Part shown: positions 1-6,639 of the stretch, piece by piece
How positions within the stretch are numbered: the first letter of the stretch is position 1
Layout of the letters: every line of letters starts with the position of its first letter
Assembly (NCBI GenBank): GCA_900546605.1
Contig: URDV01000030.1
Coordinates: 1-13,644 of the forward strand
Source: an uncultured Prevotella sp.
GTDB lineage: Bacteria; Bacteroidota; Bacteroidia; Bacteroidales; Bacteroidaceae
Reading direction: 5' to 3'
Length of the DNA: 13,644 nt
Translations under genes and position numbers: made by a program
The notes under the pieces: model-generated
What the model was told of the DNA's origin: nothing
The model's database searches: none
The model's input: only the letters and a program-made list of their open reading frames with translations

Positions 1-24
1 CCCTACACGACGCTCTTCCGATCT
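1..24 (+). other. Illumina TruSeq adapter remnant (artefact)
   Basis: These bases are identical to the 3' end of the Illumina TruSeq universal/read-1 adapter, which ends in ...CGCTCTTCCGATCT. The genomic insert begins at base 25. The sequence adds no stop in the reading frame of the following gene, so an automatic caller could extend that gene into artificial sequence. It marks the window's left edge as a contig or read end that was not trimmed. Recognised from memory of the adapter sequence; the match covers all 24 bases. Confidence 0.96.
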
Positions 25-25
25 G

Positions 26-1330
26 CCCGACGTCATCGACCTTGATGAACCTCAGCAAGTTGACGAAGGCACCACACACCCCGTGTGGTGTACATTCGAC
101 ATACCACAAGCCACTATGCCTGGCACCTACCACACGCAACTTGAAGTGGTTGATGTAAACTCGCACAAGGTGCTTAAACGGCTTAACCTAACAATTAAAG
201 TGAATGACCACAAGTTACCTTCAGCTAAAGAGCAGAAATTTCATGTTGACTTTTGGCAACAACCTTATGCCGTTTCACGTTATAACCATGTAGCGCGTTG
301 GAGCAAAGAACACTTGCGGGCATTAAAGCCTTACTTGCAACTATTGGCTCGTAGCGGACAGAAGGTGGTGTCAGCCATTTTATTTTACGAACCATGGGGT
401 GACCAAAGCCATGACAAGTTCGATGCCATGATTCGCACAAGCAAAGACCGTGATGGCAAATGGCACTATGATTATACCATATTCGACCAATGGGTTGAAC
501 TTTGTGGTGAATGTGGCATTGACGAACAAATTAATTGTTTCTCAATGGTTCCTTGGGACATGACCTTTCGCTACTATGATGAGGCACAAGGCAAAGATGT
601 CGACTTGAAAACACAAACATCAAGCCAGGAATACAAAGAATTGTGGACAGCCTTTTTGCAAAACTTTGCTCAACACCTCAAAGCAAAGGGATGGTTCGAC
701 AAAACATGCATTGCCATGGATGAACGTGGACTTGACAACATGCTTGATGCCTACCGCATAGCACAAGAGGCTGTGCCTGGCATTAAAATGGCTTTGGCTG
801 GTACACACCACACAGAGCTGGTTGACAAACTCTATGACTATTGCATTGGTTTTGGCGAGAACTTTAGTCCCGATGAATTGGCCATGCGACAGGCCAAAGG
901 GTTCAAAAGCACCACCTACACTTGTTGTAGCAACACTGAACCCAATATCTTCTCAAATAGCTTACCTGCCGAAGCGGCTTACTTGCCCATTTTCTGTATA
1001 GCTAATAATTTTGAGGGCTATTTGCATTGGTCGTGGATGAACTGGACTGACAACCCACTCACCGACACGCGTTTTCGTTTATTTGCTCCAGGCGACACCT
1101 ATTTAATATATCCAGGTCCACGCTCGTCTGTTCGTTATGAACGATTTATTGAAGGTGTAGCCATGGCCGAAAAGGTGCGCATTTTACGTCAAGAATACCA
1201 AGCCACGGGCAACACACAGGCACTTAACACACTGAATGAACAAGTGCAAAAGTTTGCTCCCGCAGGCATTCCCGAAGGACAATCAGCAGCCAGCATGGTT
1301 AATGCTTTACAAAAGCTCCTTAACCAATAA
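26..1330 (+). CDS. GH123/DUF4091-family glycoside hydrolase, 5' truncated
   Basis: This is the C-terminal part of a DUF4091 protein, the family that contains the GH123 beta-N-acetylgalactosaminidase-type catalytic domain. The frame is open from the first genomic base, so the start and any signal peptide are missing; a GTG at 83 is only an internal codon. The first ~40 residues look like the end of the N-terminal beta-sandwich (VPAGxxPGxY-type strand), followed by a TIM-barrel-like region. Visible family features are FHVDFWQQPYAVSRY, the KGWFDKTCIAMDE segment, and near the end LIYPGPRSSVRYERFIEG. The adjacent Asp-Glu pair (residues 213-214 counted from the GTG) matches the DE pair that GH123 enzymes use for substrate-assisted catalysis on N-acetylated sugars. 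The substrate is not deducible, but host or dietary glycans are the usual targets. It ends in TAA 20 bases before a strong terminator. Confidence 0.88.
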   Translation, partial: PDVIDLDEPQQVDEGTTHPVWCTFDIPQATMPGTYHTQLEVVDVNSHKVLKRLNLTIKVNDHKLPSAKEQKFHVDFWQQPYAVSRYNHVARWSKEHLRALKPYLQLLARSGQKVVSAILFYEPWGDQSHDKFDAMIRTSKDRDGKWHYDYTIFDQWVELCGECGIDEQINCFSMVPWDMTFRYYDEAQGKDVDLKTQTSSQEYKELWTAFLQNFAQHLKAKGWFDKTCIAMDERGLDNMLDAYRIAQEAVPGIKMALAGTHHTELVDKLYDYCIGFGENFSPDELAMRQAKGFKSTTYTCCSNTEPNIFSNSLPAEAAYLPIFCIANNFEGYLHWSWMNWTDNPLTDTRFRLFAPGDTYLIYPGPRSSVRYERFIEGVAMAEKVRILRQEYQATGNTQALNTLNEQVQKFAPAGIPEGQSAASMVNALQKLLNQ

Positions 1331-1349
1331 GGTTTGACCTATTCATTGC

Positions 1350-1418
1350 AAAAAAACATCTCTGCATAAACTCCTTAGTAACCACATTGCTGGCTAAAGG
1401 TTTATGTAGAGATGTTTT
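1350..1418. terminator. Bidirectional intrinsic terminator between convergent genes
   Basis: A near-perfect 19-bp inverted repeat (1353-1371 with 1400-1418, one G.T pair) begins AAAACATCTCT and ends AGAGATGTTTT. On the minus strand it continues into an uninterrupted T-run (A-run at 1350-1356). On the plus strand the stem ends in TTTT followed by CTTT. It lies between the convergent hydrolase and TlpA-like genes and should end both transcripts. Confidence 0.88.
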
Positions 1419-1459
1419 CTTTAGGTAGGTGTTTTTACGTTCACTCTAACGCCTATTCA

Positions 1460-2530
1460 TTACTTTATTAACTCTTTCAACTTGGCAGCTACACCTTCAG
1501 CTCCCAAGCCACTTGCTACGACCTTACCATCAGGACCAATGAGCAAGGTTGCAGGAATAGCATTTATGCCATAAGTGCGACCTGCAACACTCTCCCAACC
1601 CTTCAAGTCTGACAAATGATGCCAAGGCAAGGCCAATTTGGCAATAGCATCCGTCCAAGCCTTTTTATCACTATCGAATGACAAGCCTACAATGTCAAAG
1701 CCTTTATCCTTAAACTCATCGTAGAGTTTCTTTACAGCAGGCATCGACTTGCGACAAGGACCACACCATGAAGCCCAAAAATCAATGAGCACGTATTTTC
1801 CCTTGCCTACATACTCACTCAGTTTGTGAGGCTTGCCATTCACATCGTTCATTTCGATGTCAGTAAACTGCACTCCAGGCAGCTGACGCTTCCAGCCTGC
1901 AATGCTACCCTTAATGTTAGCAGTCAGTTTAGTGTCCATATAAGCAGGGTTACCCTCTTCAGCTAAAGCTATAACATCCTTACGGTCCATGCTTGATGCC
2001 GACTGAGCCAAGAACAAAGCAGGAAACTTCATTTGCTTATTTTCTTGACAACATTGCTTAGTGAGTTTCACTATTTGCGCTTCGCTCTCATCAGCTACAC
2101 GCTCTATACGGGCCATAACCGAATCAGGAATTTCCTTACCCTGACGACGATAGCCATAATACTCTCGCATCACAGCATTATATTGTGCTGAAGGCTCACT
2201 CATTAACTTTTCCCACTTATTAAGACCTTCGTTCTCAGCTGAGCCACTAACGCTTTCTTTGCTAAAATCGACTTTAACATCGCCATCAAGCATTACGCTC
2301 AAGCGTTGTTCCTTATCGGCAATAGCAAAGCCAAACAAGTTGCCATTAGCCTCACCTTCAAAGCGGAAAGTGCCATTTTTCACCTCAACACTATCAGGAC
2401 GCATTGCTGTGCCTATGTGCTGTAGGTAAACCTTCTTCACTCCTGCTGGTACCGTGCCACTTACCGTATATTTTTGTGCCATAGCAGGCATGGCCATTAG
2501 CGCACAAAGCGCAAAACTGAGTTTCTTCAT
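1460..2530 (-). CDS. DUF4369 + TlpA/ResA-like thiol-disulfide oxidoreductase, exported
   Basis: A predicted periplasmic protein-disulfide oxidoreductase of 356 residues. The start was placed at 2530 because the next residues, MKKLSFALCALMAMPAMA, form a clean signal peptide with a likely AMA|Q cleavage; an in-frame ATG at 2563 would add 11 polar residues and would sit on the promoter. Residues ~20-110 resemble the DUF4369 N-terminal beta domain (YTVSGTVP... VYLQ). The middle is helical. Residues ~225-356 are a thioredoxin fold of the AhpC/TSA-Redoxin type with the active site WCGPC (Cys256 and Cys259) and a cis-proline in NAIPATLLIGPDG. No lipobox cysteine follows the signal peptide, so it is probably soluble or tethered by other means. 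Such proteins are numerous in Bacteroidetes and the specific partner cannot be inferred. It stands alone with its own promoter and terminator. Confidence 0.92.
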   Translation of the reverse strand: MKKLSFALCALMAMPAMAQKYTVSGTVPAGVKKVYLQHIGTAMRPDSVEVKNGTFRFEGEANGNLFGFAIADKEQRLSVMLDGDVKVDFSKESVSGSAENEGLNKWEKLMSEPSAQYNAVMREYYGYRRQGKEIPDSVMARIERVADESEAQIVKLTKQCCQENKQMKFPALFLAQSASSMDRKDVIALAEEGNPAYMDTKLTANIKGSIAGWKRQLPGVQFTDIEMNDVNGKPHKLSEYVGKGKYVLIDFWASWCGPCRKSMPAVKKLYDEFKDKGFDIVGLSFDSDKKAWTDAIAKLALPWHHLSDLKGWESVAGRTYGINAIPATLLIGPDGKVVASGLGAEGVAAKLKELIK

Positions 2531-2567
2531 TTGCTTATAAACATTAATGTGGTTTGTTTTCACCGCG

Positions 2568-2575
2568 CAAAGTTA
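2568..2575 (-). promoter_or_regulatory. Bacteroidetes -7 element for the TlpA-like gene
   Basis: The minus strand reads TAACTTTG, a full match to TAnnTTTG, 38 bases upstream of the chosen start codon. No TTG lies at the usual 19-base spacing, only a TTTTG about 12 bases upstream, so the -33 side is weak. It places transcription start near 2561 and supports the start codon at 2530. Confidence 0.6.
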
Positions 2576-2596
2576 ATCAATGTCGGGCAAAATGCT

Positions 2597-2604
2597 TACT
2601 TTTG
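2597..2604 (+). promoter_or_regulatory. Bacteroidetes -7 element for the mannosyltransferase-like gene
   Basis: TACTTTTG matches TAnnTTTG and lies 34 bases before the ATG at 2638. It is back-to-back with the minus-strand -7 box at 2568-2575, with 21 bases between the two boxes, so the two divergent promoters share one control region. No clear -33 TTTG is present at 19 bases. Confidence 0.6.
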
Positions 2605-2637
2605 TAGCGTAATTTAAAACAAATAGTATTTAACTAA

Positions 2638-3390
2638 ATGGAAAAGAGTGACAGCGTTGTAATTATTCCTACCTACAACGAAAAAGAAAACATAGAAAAT
2701 ATTATCCGTGCGGTACTTGGATTGCAGGAGCATGCCTTTCACATTCTCGTAATTGACGATGGTTCACCCGATGGTACGGCCGACATCGTTAAGGGCTTAA
2801 TGGCCAATGAATTCAAAAATGAGGTGCACTTGGTGCAACGCACAGGAAAGTTAGGACTTGGCACAGCCTACATTACAGGTTTTAAATGGGCCTTGGAGCA
2901 TGGTTACGAATACATATTCGAAATGGACGCTGACTTTAGTCATGCCCCCAAAGACCTGCCCCGACTCTATAATGCATGTGCAAAAGAGGGCTTTGACGTT
3001 TCAGTAGGGTCACGCTACGTAAGCGGTGTGAATGTAGTGAATTGGCCTATGGGACGTGTTCTCATGAGCTACTATGCCTCAAAGTATGTTCGCACCATCA
3101 CAGGTGTACCCCTTCACGACACCACGGCAGGATTCGTATGCTATCGTCGCAAAGTGCTTGAAACCATTAACTTAGATGCCATTCGCTTTAAGGGCTATGC
3201 CTTCCAAATCGAAATGAAGTTTACAGCCTATAAGTTAGGCTTCAAAATTAAAGAGGTGCCTGTTATATTTGTTAACCGCGAACTGGGTACAAGCAAAATG
3301 AGTGGTGGCATCTTTAGCGAAGCTCTCTTTGGCGTGATGCGCCTTCGTTGGGCTGCTATGACGGGTGGCATTAAACCTCGAAAACAATAA
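2638..3390 (+). CDS. Polyprenyl-phosphate mannosyltransferase-like GT2 glycosyltransferase
   Basis: A 250-residue family 2 glycosyltransferase of the DPM1 (dolichol-phosphate mannose synthase) type. It has PTYNE (11-15), the nucleotide-sugar motif DDGSPDGT (40-47), the metal-binding DAD (97-99) followed by FSH and KDLP, VGSRY, and the TSKMSGG segment late in the protein, all hallmarks of polyprenol monophosphomannose synthases. There is no C-terminal membrane domain, as in the single-domain soluble class. The expected reaction is transfer of mannose from GDP-mannose to a polyprenyl phosphate at the cytoplasmic face, supplying a lipid-linked sugar donor for envelope glycosylation. The sugar is inferred from the family. 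It is followed 125 bases later by pyrC on the same strand, possibly in one transcript. Confidence 0.9.
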   Translation: MEKSDSVVIIPTYNEKENIENIIRAVLGLQEHAFHILVIDDGSPDGTADIVKGLMANEFKNEVHLVQRTGKLGLGTAYITGFKWALEHGYEYIFEMDADFSHAPKDLPRLYNACAKEGFDVSVGSRYVSGVNVVNWPMGRVLMSYYASKYVRTITGVPLHDTTAGFVCYRRKVLETINLDAIRFKGYAFQIEMKFTAYKLGFKIKEVPVIFVNRELGTSKMSGGIFSEALFGVMRLRWAAMTGGIKPRKQ

Positions 3391-3448
3391 GTTCCACACC
3401 TACTTAGATAAAAGTGTAGTTCATTCTGTTCACCCTTGCCCTAATGCA

Positions 3449-3481
3449 TGTTGTTGTAAAGTAATGCTTTACGCCAACATC
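3449..3481 (+). other. Stem-loop in the pyrC leader
   Basis: ATGTTG-TT-GTAAAG, a TAATG loop, then CTTTAC-GC-CAACAT form a 14-position stem with a small internal mismatch, 34 bases before the pyrC ATG. No T-run follows, so it is not a standard terminator. It could be an RNA stabiliser, a processing site or a translational control element. The region 3391-3448 upstream shows no other clear signal. Confidence 0.5.
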
Positions 3482-3515
3482 GTGAACAAAGTGAAGCGAA
3501 ACATAAACACAAGCC

Positions 3516-4856
3516 ATGCACTTACGTATAGAAATAAAAAATGCGACCATTGTTAATGAAGGCCGACAATTTATAGGCACACTCATTATTGACGATGACC
3601 GTATTGACGAAATCATTGAAGGAGCCAACGTAACTCCTTCAATTCCTGTTGACGAAACCATTGACGGAACAGGTTGCTATCTGCTACCAGGCGTTATTGA
3701 CGACCACGTACACTTTCGCGACCCTGGACTAACGGCTAAAGGAGACTTTTGCTCTGAAAGTCGCGCTGCTGCAGCTGGTGGTGTTACCACCGTGCTTGAT
3801 ATGCCTAACTGCATACCACAAACCACTACCCCCGAAGCTTTTGATGAAAAGTGGCAGATTGCTGCTAACAAAAGTGTTGTCAACTATGGTTTCTTTTTTG
3901 GTGCTACCGCAGGCAATGCTTACGAATTAAGCAAACTCAACCCACGCAAGGTGGCAGGCATCAAATTGTTTATGGGATCCTCAACAGGCAACATGTTGGT
4001 GGATAATGAAGTGGCTTTACGCGCTATCTTTGAAAACGCAAAACTGCCTATCATGACTCATTGCGAGGACTCTAACATTATCAACCAAAACATGAAGGTT
4101 GCCCAAGAGCAGTATGGTGCTGACCCTGACATTGCACACCATGCCGAAATACGTAGCGAAGAGGCTTGCTACCAATCAACCAGTTTAGCCGTACGCTTGG
4201 CTAAAGAAACGGGAGCACGCCTACACGTGGCTCATGTTTCAACGGCCCGAGAGTTAAACTTGTTGGACGCTAACGACCCTAACATCACGGCCGAAGCTTG
4301 CGTAGGTCACTTATTATTCTGCGACAAAGATTATGCACGCTTAGGTTCACGCATCAAAGTGAACCCCGCCATTAAAACTGAAGCTGACCGCGATGCCTTG
4401 CGCCAAGCACTTAACAATGGCAAAATATGCACCATTGGAACTGATCATGCTCCTCACCGCATGAGCGAGAAAGTGGGCGGTTGTGCTAAAGCAGCTTCAG
4501 GCATGCCCATGATACAGTTTTCACTCGTTTCTATGCTTGAGCTGGTTGATGCGGGTGTAATGACCATTGAACGCATGGTGCAACTCATGTGTCACAATCC
4601 AGCTGAACTACTACAAATTGAAAACCGCGGTTATCTGCGCGAAGGCTATAAAGCTGACATTGTAATGGTACGCCCCAATGTGCCTTGGACACTTACCCCT
4701 AATCGCATTCAAAGCAAATGCAATTGGAGTCCGCTGGAGGGACATGTGTTCCATTGGCGTGTAGAACGTACATTCTGCAATGGTTTCCCCATCTTTAACC
4801 GTGGACACGTTACTGATGAAAAGTTCCGTGGACAGGCCATTTGCTATAATCGTTAA
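3516..4856 (+). CDS. pyrC: Dihydroorotase
   Basis: Cytosolic zinc amidohydrolase of 446 residues that interconverts N-carbamoyl-aspartate and dihydroorotate, the third step of de novo pyrimidine synthesis. The signature DHVHFRDPG holds metal ligands His64 and His66 plus substrate-binding Arg68. GIKLFMGSS (Lys150) fits the metal-bridging, carboxylated lysine position. THCED (His182), HVAHVS (His237, with His240 nearby) and GTDHAPH (Asp310 catalytic, His311) complete the set. MPN (96-98) and the conserved MPMIQFSL stretch are also typical. Length and motif order fit an active enzyme rather than an inactive PyrC-like partner of aspartate carbamoyltransferase. The ATG at 3516 is supported by the first beta strand (MHLRIEIKNATIV). 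It is followed after 30 bases by plsC, probably in the same transcript. Allantoinase or hydantoinase is the alternative family reading but is less likely. Confidence 0.95.
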   Translation: MHLRIEIKNATIVNEGRQFIGTLIIDDDRIDEIIEGANVTPSIPVDETIDGTGCYLLPGVIDDHVHFRDPGLTAKGDFCSESRAAAAGGVTTVLDMPNCIPQTTTPEAFDEKWQIAANKSVVNYGFFFGATAGNAYELSKLNPRKVAGIKLFMGSSTGNMLVDNEVALRAIFENAKLPIMTHCEDSNIINQNMKVAQEQYGADPDIAHHAEIRSEEACYQSTSLAVRLAKETGARLHVAHVSTARELNLLDANDPNITAEACVGHLLFCDKDYARLGSRIKVNPAIKTEADRDALRQALNNGKICTIGTDHAPHRMSEKVGGCAKAASGMPMIQFSLVSMLELVDAGVMTIERMVQLMCHNPAELLQIENRGYLREGYKADIVMVRPNVPWTLTPNRIQSKCNWSPLEGHVFHWRVERTFCNGFPIFNRGHVTDEKFRGQAICYNR

Positions 4857-4886
4857 CTTTCATTCAAACTGAAAGCATCACACTTT

Positions 4887-5648
4887 ATGAAAATTCCCTT
4901 TATATATAAGGTATACCAATTGTGTATTGCGCTACCCATTATTTTTGTAGCCACCATTATTACAGCATTGGTTACTATCGTTGGTGGCTTATTTAATGCC
5001 CATGTGTTTGGCTATTACCCAGGCAAATGGTGGTCGCGCATTGTGTGTCGTGTACTATTGCTCCCCATACACATTGAGGGACGCGAAAACATTGATTACC
5101 ATCAAAGTTATGTGTTCGTAGCCAATCATCAAGGGCCTATGGACATTTTCCTTATCTACGGCTACTTAGGTTGCAACTTTAAGTGGATGATGAAGAAAGC
5201 CTTGCGCAAAATGCCATTGGTGGGCTACGCTTGTGAACGTGCTCGCCACATCTTTGTTGACAAATCAAGTCCCAAGGCTATTAAGGACACTATTGACAAG
5301 GCACGTGCCACATTGCAAGGAGGTACTTCTTTAGTTGTTTTTCCTGAAGGCGCTCGCACCTTTACAGGTCACATGGGCATTTTTCGCAAAGGAGCCTTTT
5401 TATTAGCTGATGACTTACAACTACCCGTTGTGCCCGTAACTATTGATGGCTCATTTGATGTGCTCACACGCATGGCTGGTGTCAACTTTGTACATCGTCA
5501 CCCCATGCGCCTTATCATTCACAAACCCATCTATCCTACCTCACATAGTAGCGAAGACATTAAAACAACCATGAATGAGTCATACCGCATCATCATGGCT
5601 GCCTTGCCTGAAAAATATCAAGGGTATGTAAAGAACGATGACCAGTAA
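4887..5648 (+). CDS. plsC: 1-acyl-sn-glycerol-3-phosphate acyltransferase
   Basis: A 253-residue membrane-associated acyltransferase predicted to convert lysophosphatidic acid to phosphatidic acid in phospholipid synthesis. A hydrophobic N-terminal segment (about residues 12-35) probably anchors it in the inner membrane. The catalytic HX4D motif is NHQGPMD (His81, Asp86). Block III, which binds the phosphate of the acceptor, is FPEGAR (152-157), and block IV is VPVTIDG (182-188). All key residues are present and the length is normal for PlsC. It lies 30 bases downstream of pyrC and its stop is followed by an intrinsic terminator, so it is the last gene of this plus-strand unit. A related lipid acyltransferase is possible, since the substrate is assigned from family motifs only. 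Confidence 0.92.
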   Translation: MKIPFIYKVYQLCIALPIIFVATIITALVTIVGGLFNAHVFGYYPGKWWSRIVCRVLLLPIHIEGRENIDYHQSYVFVANHQGPMDIFLIYGYLGCNFKWMMKKALRKMPLVGYACERARHIFVDKSSPKAIKDTIDKARATLQGGTSLVVFPEGARTFTGHMGIFRKGAFLLADDLQLPVVPVTIDGSFDVLTRMAGVNFVHRHPMRLIIHKPIYPTSHSSEDIKTTMNESYRIIMAALPEKYQGYVKNDDQ

Positions 5649-5686
5649 CACAAATGACTGACAAAGCCATCTGCCTCATAAAATGA

Positions 5687-5738
5687 ATGGTTGCCCACAC
5701 GAACTAAAAAGTTTCGAGTGGGCAACCATCCTTTTTTT
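5687..5738 (+). terminator. Intrinsic terminator after plsC
   Basis: A perfect 12-bp outer stem, ATGGTTGCCCAC (5687-5698) with GTGGGCAACCAT (5718-5729), is extended inward by CGAAC/GTTTCG and followed by CC and seven T residues (5732-5738). It is a textbook rho-independent terminator 38 bases after the plsC stop. Confidence 0.93.
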
Positions 5739-5763
5739 ACCTACTTAAGTACGCAAACATATC

Positions 5764-5802
5764 TCATGCATGTCTGCTTCTATATCATGCATGTCTGCTT
5801 CT
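5764..5802. repeat. Two-copy 21-bp tandem repeat
   Basis: The 18-base word TCATGCATGTCTGCTTCT occurs at 5764-5781 and again at 5785-5802, a 21-bp period. Each copy contains the palindrome ATGCAT. It lies in the 345-base gap (5649-5993) that otherwise holds two terminators. I see no gene here; a short open frame across it is not supported by any protein feature. Confidence 0.75.
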
Positions 5803-5896
5803 GCGCAGCAGTATGCAATATCATGCCCATTTGCATAAGGTGTTATTATATCTTCTTATCAAAATGTAGATAACTTGACATCCAAACATAGGCACA

Positions 5897-5930
5897 CAAA
5901 AAAACCTGCGGAACGCGGTCCCACAGGTTT
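5897..5930 (-). terminator. Intrinsic terminator of the small lipoprotein gene
   Basis: Read on the minus strand, AAACCTG (complement of 5924-5930) pairs with CAGGTTT (complement of 5902-5908) around a GC-rich interior, and the stem runs into a T-run given by the A-run at 5898-5904. It is about 65 bases past the stop codon of the minus-strand lipoprotein gene. Confidence 0.85.
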
Positions 5931-5993
5931 CAGTTTCTCTCGTTGTTGTAGCGAGTTCGCTTAGCTAAAAAACTTTAGTTAAGCTGCTGGCTC

Positions 5994-6197
5994 TCAAGCC
6001 TGAGCTGCAGTAGTGTCAGCAGTAGCAGCAGTAGTGTCAGCAGCAGCAGCTGAAGAATCAACTGAAGTTGAGTCTACTGTTGAATCAACAGCTACAGAAT
6101 CGCTGTCGTTAGTAGCAGCTGCGTCAGAAGTTTTGTTACCGCATGAAGCGAAAGAGATAGCTGCGAAAGCTACGAACATGAAAACTAACTTTTTCAT
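5994..6197 (-). CDS. Small Ser/Thr/Ala/Asp-rich lipoprotein of unknown function
   Basis: A 67-residue predicted lipoprotein. MKKLVFMFVAFAAISFASC is a signal peptide ending in a lipobox with the acylated Cys at residue 19. The start at 6197 was chosen because it gives this signal peptide; an upstream ATG at 6230 would add 11 residues that do not fit. The mature ~48 residues are low-complexity and acidic, built from short imperfect repeats of the types VDST/VDSS and ADTTAA, with no cysteine or aromatic residues. Such a tail is expected to be disordered and possibly O-glycosylated: it carries several D-S/T-A-type sites resembling the Bacteroides O-glycosylation motif, though that is inference. 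It is monocistronic, with a consensus promoter upstream and a terminator downstream, which suggests strong expression. No function is assigned. Confidence 0.85.
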   Translation of the reverse strand: MKKLVFMFVAFAAISFASCGNKTSDAAATNDSDSVAVDSTVDSTSVDSSAAAADTTAATADTTAAQA

Positions 6198-6472
6198 TGT
6201 GTCTTTTAAATTTTTAAGTAAAACAATCAATTGCCTTTTTAAAACGCTGCAAAGGTAAGGACTTTTTCAATCCGTACAAATGTTTCGCAAAAAAATATGC
6301 GCTTATTTGACAATAATTTATCTTGTAATTAATTTTTGAAATATACAGATTGCAAAAGTAGTATAATCTAAAGTAACTTTCCCCTTTTACATACTCTCTT
6401 CACTACCCCAATACTTCACCCTTTCAGCACTAAGTGTCAGTTCACATAGAAAAGATTTCAACAAAAACTTTG
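6198..6472. other. AT-rich divergent intergenic region
   Basis: This region separates the minus-strand lipoprotein gene from the mtaB leader. It contains the lipoprotein promoter at 6250-6280 and a second minus-strand -7-like box, TACTTTTG, at 6353-6360 that lacks a -33 element at the right spacing. The rest is AT-rich with long A and T tracts. I see no gene, repeat or RNA in it. Confidence 0.6.
6250..6280 (-). promoter_or_regulatory. Consensus Bacteroidetes promoter of the small lipoprotein gene
   Basis: On the minus strand TTTG (6277-6280) is followed after exactly 19 bases by TACCTTTG (6250-6257). This is the full -33/-7 consensus TTTG-N19-TAnnTTTG. The -7 box is 52 bases upstream of the chosen ATG at 6197, giving a short untranslated leader of about 45 bases. 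Confidence 0.85.
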
Positions 6473-6480
6473 TACCTTTG
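6473..6480 (+). promoter_or_regulatory. Bacteroidetes -7 element upstream of mtaB
   Basis: TACCTTTG matches TAnnTTTG perfectly, followed by CAC at the usual start-site position. No TTTG lies 19 bases upstream. If used, it gives mtaB an untranslated leader of roughly 150 bases, which coincides with the palindrome-rich stretch at 6495-6625. Confidence 0.65.
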
Positions 6481-6494
6481 CACTTGCAACACCC

Positions 6495-6625
6495 ATTATA
6501 TAGCTAAAATAATGCGTGGTGGTGTGGGGTATCTCATGACAGTTGGGCAGCATGGGGCTATAACATTCACATGCCCCCATTACACCATAATGCGTGATGC
6601 ACACATGTACGTACACATATATAAT
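6495..6625 (+). promoter_or_regulatory. Candidate structured 5' leader of mtaB
   Basis: Three nested complementary pairs can form in the predicted leader: ATTATATA (6495-6502) with TATATAAT (6618-6625); TGGTGT (6520-6525) with ACACCA (6582-6587); and ATGGGG (6552-6557) with CCCCAT (6575-6580). The segment also has a direct repeat ATAATGCGTG at 6509-6518 and 6587-6596 and a 10-bp palindrome TGTACGTACA at 6606-6615. It matches no riboswitch class that I recognise. Whether it folds in vivo is unknown. Confidence 0.35.
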
Positions 6626-6639
6626 ATAGGTATAAAGAA

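Noticed and set aside
3365..3556. Small plus-strand frame bridging the mannosyltransferase-like gene and pyrC
   Set aside because: It overlaps both genes out of frame, includes the leader hairpin and shows no protein feature.
5691..5873. 60-residue plus-strand peptide rich in Cys and His
   Set aside because: It starts inside the plsC terminator stem and its composition comes from the 21-bp tandem repeat; no promoter or family feature.
6013..6258. Plus-strand Ala/Ser/Glu-rich protein antisense to the small lipoprotein
   Set aside because: It is a mirror of the low-complexity lipoprotein tail; the minus strand has a signal peptide, lipobox, promoter and terminator, the plus strand has none.
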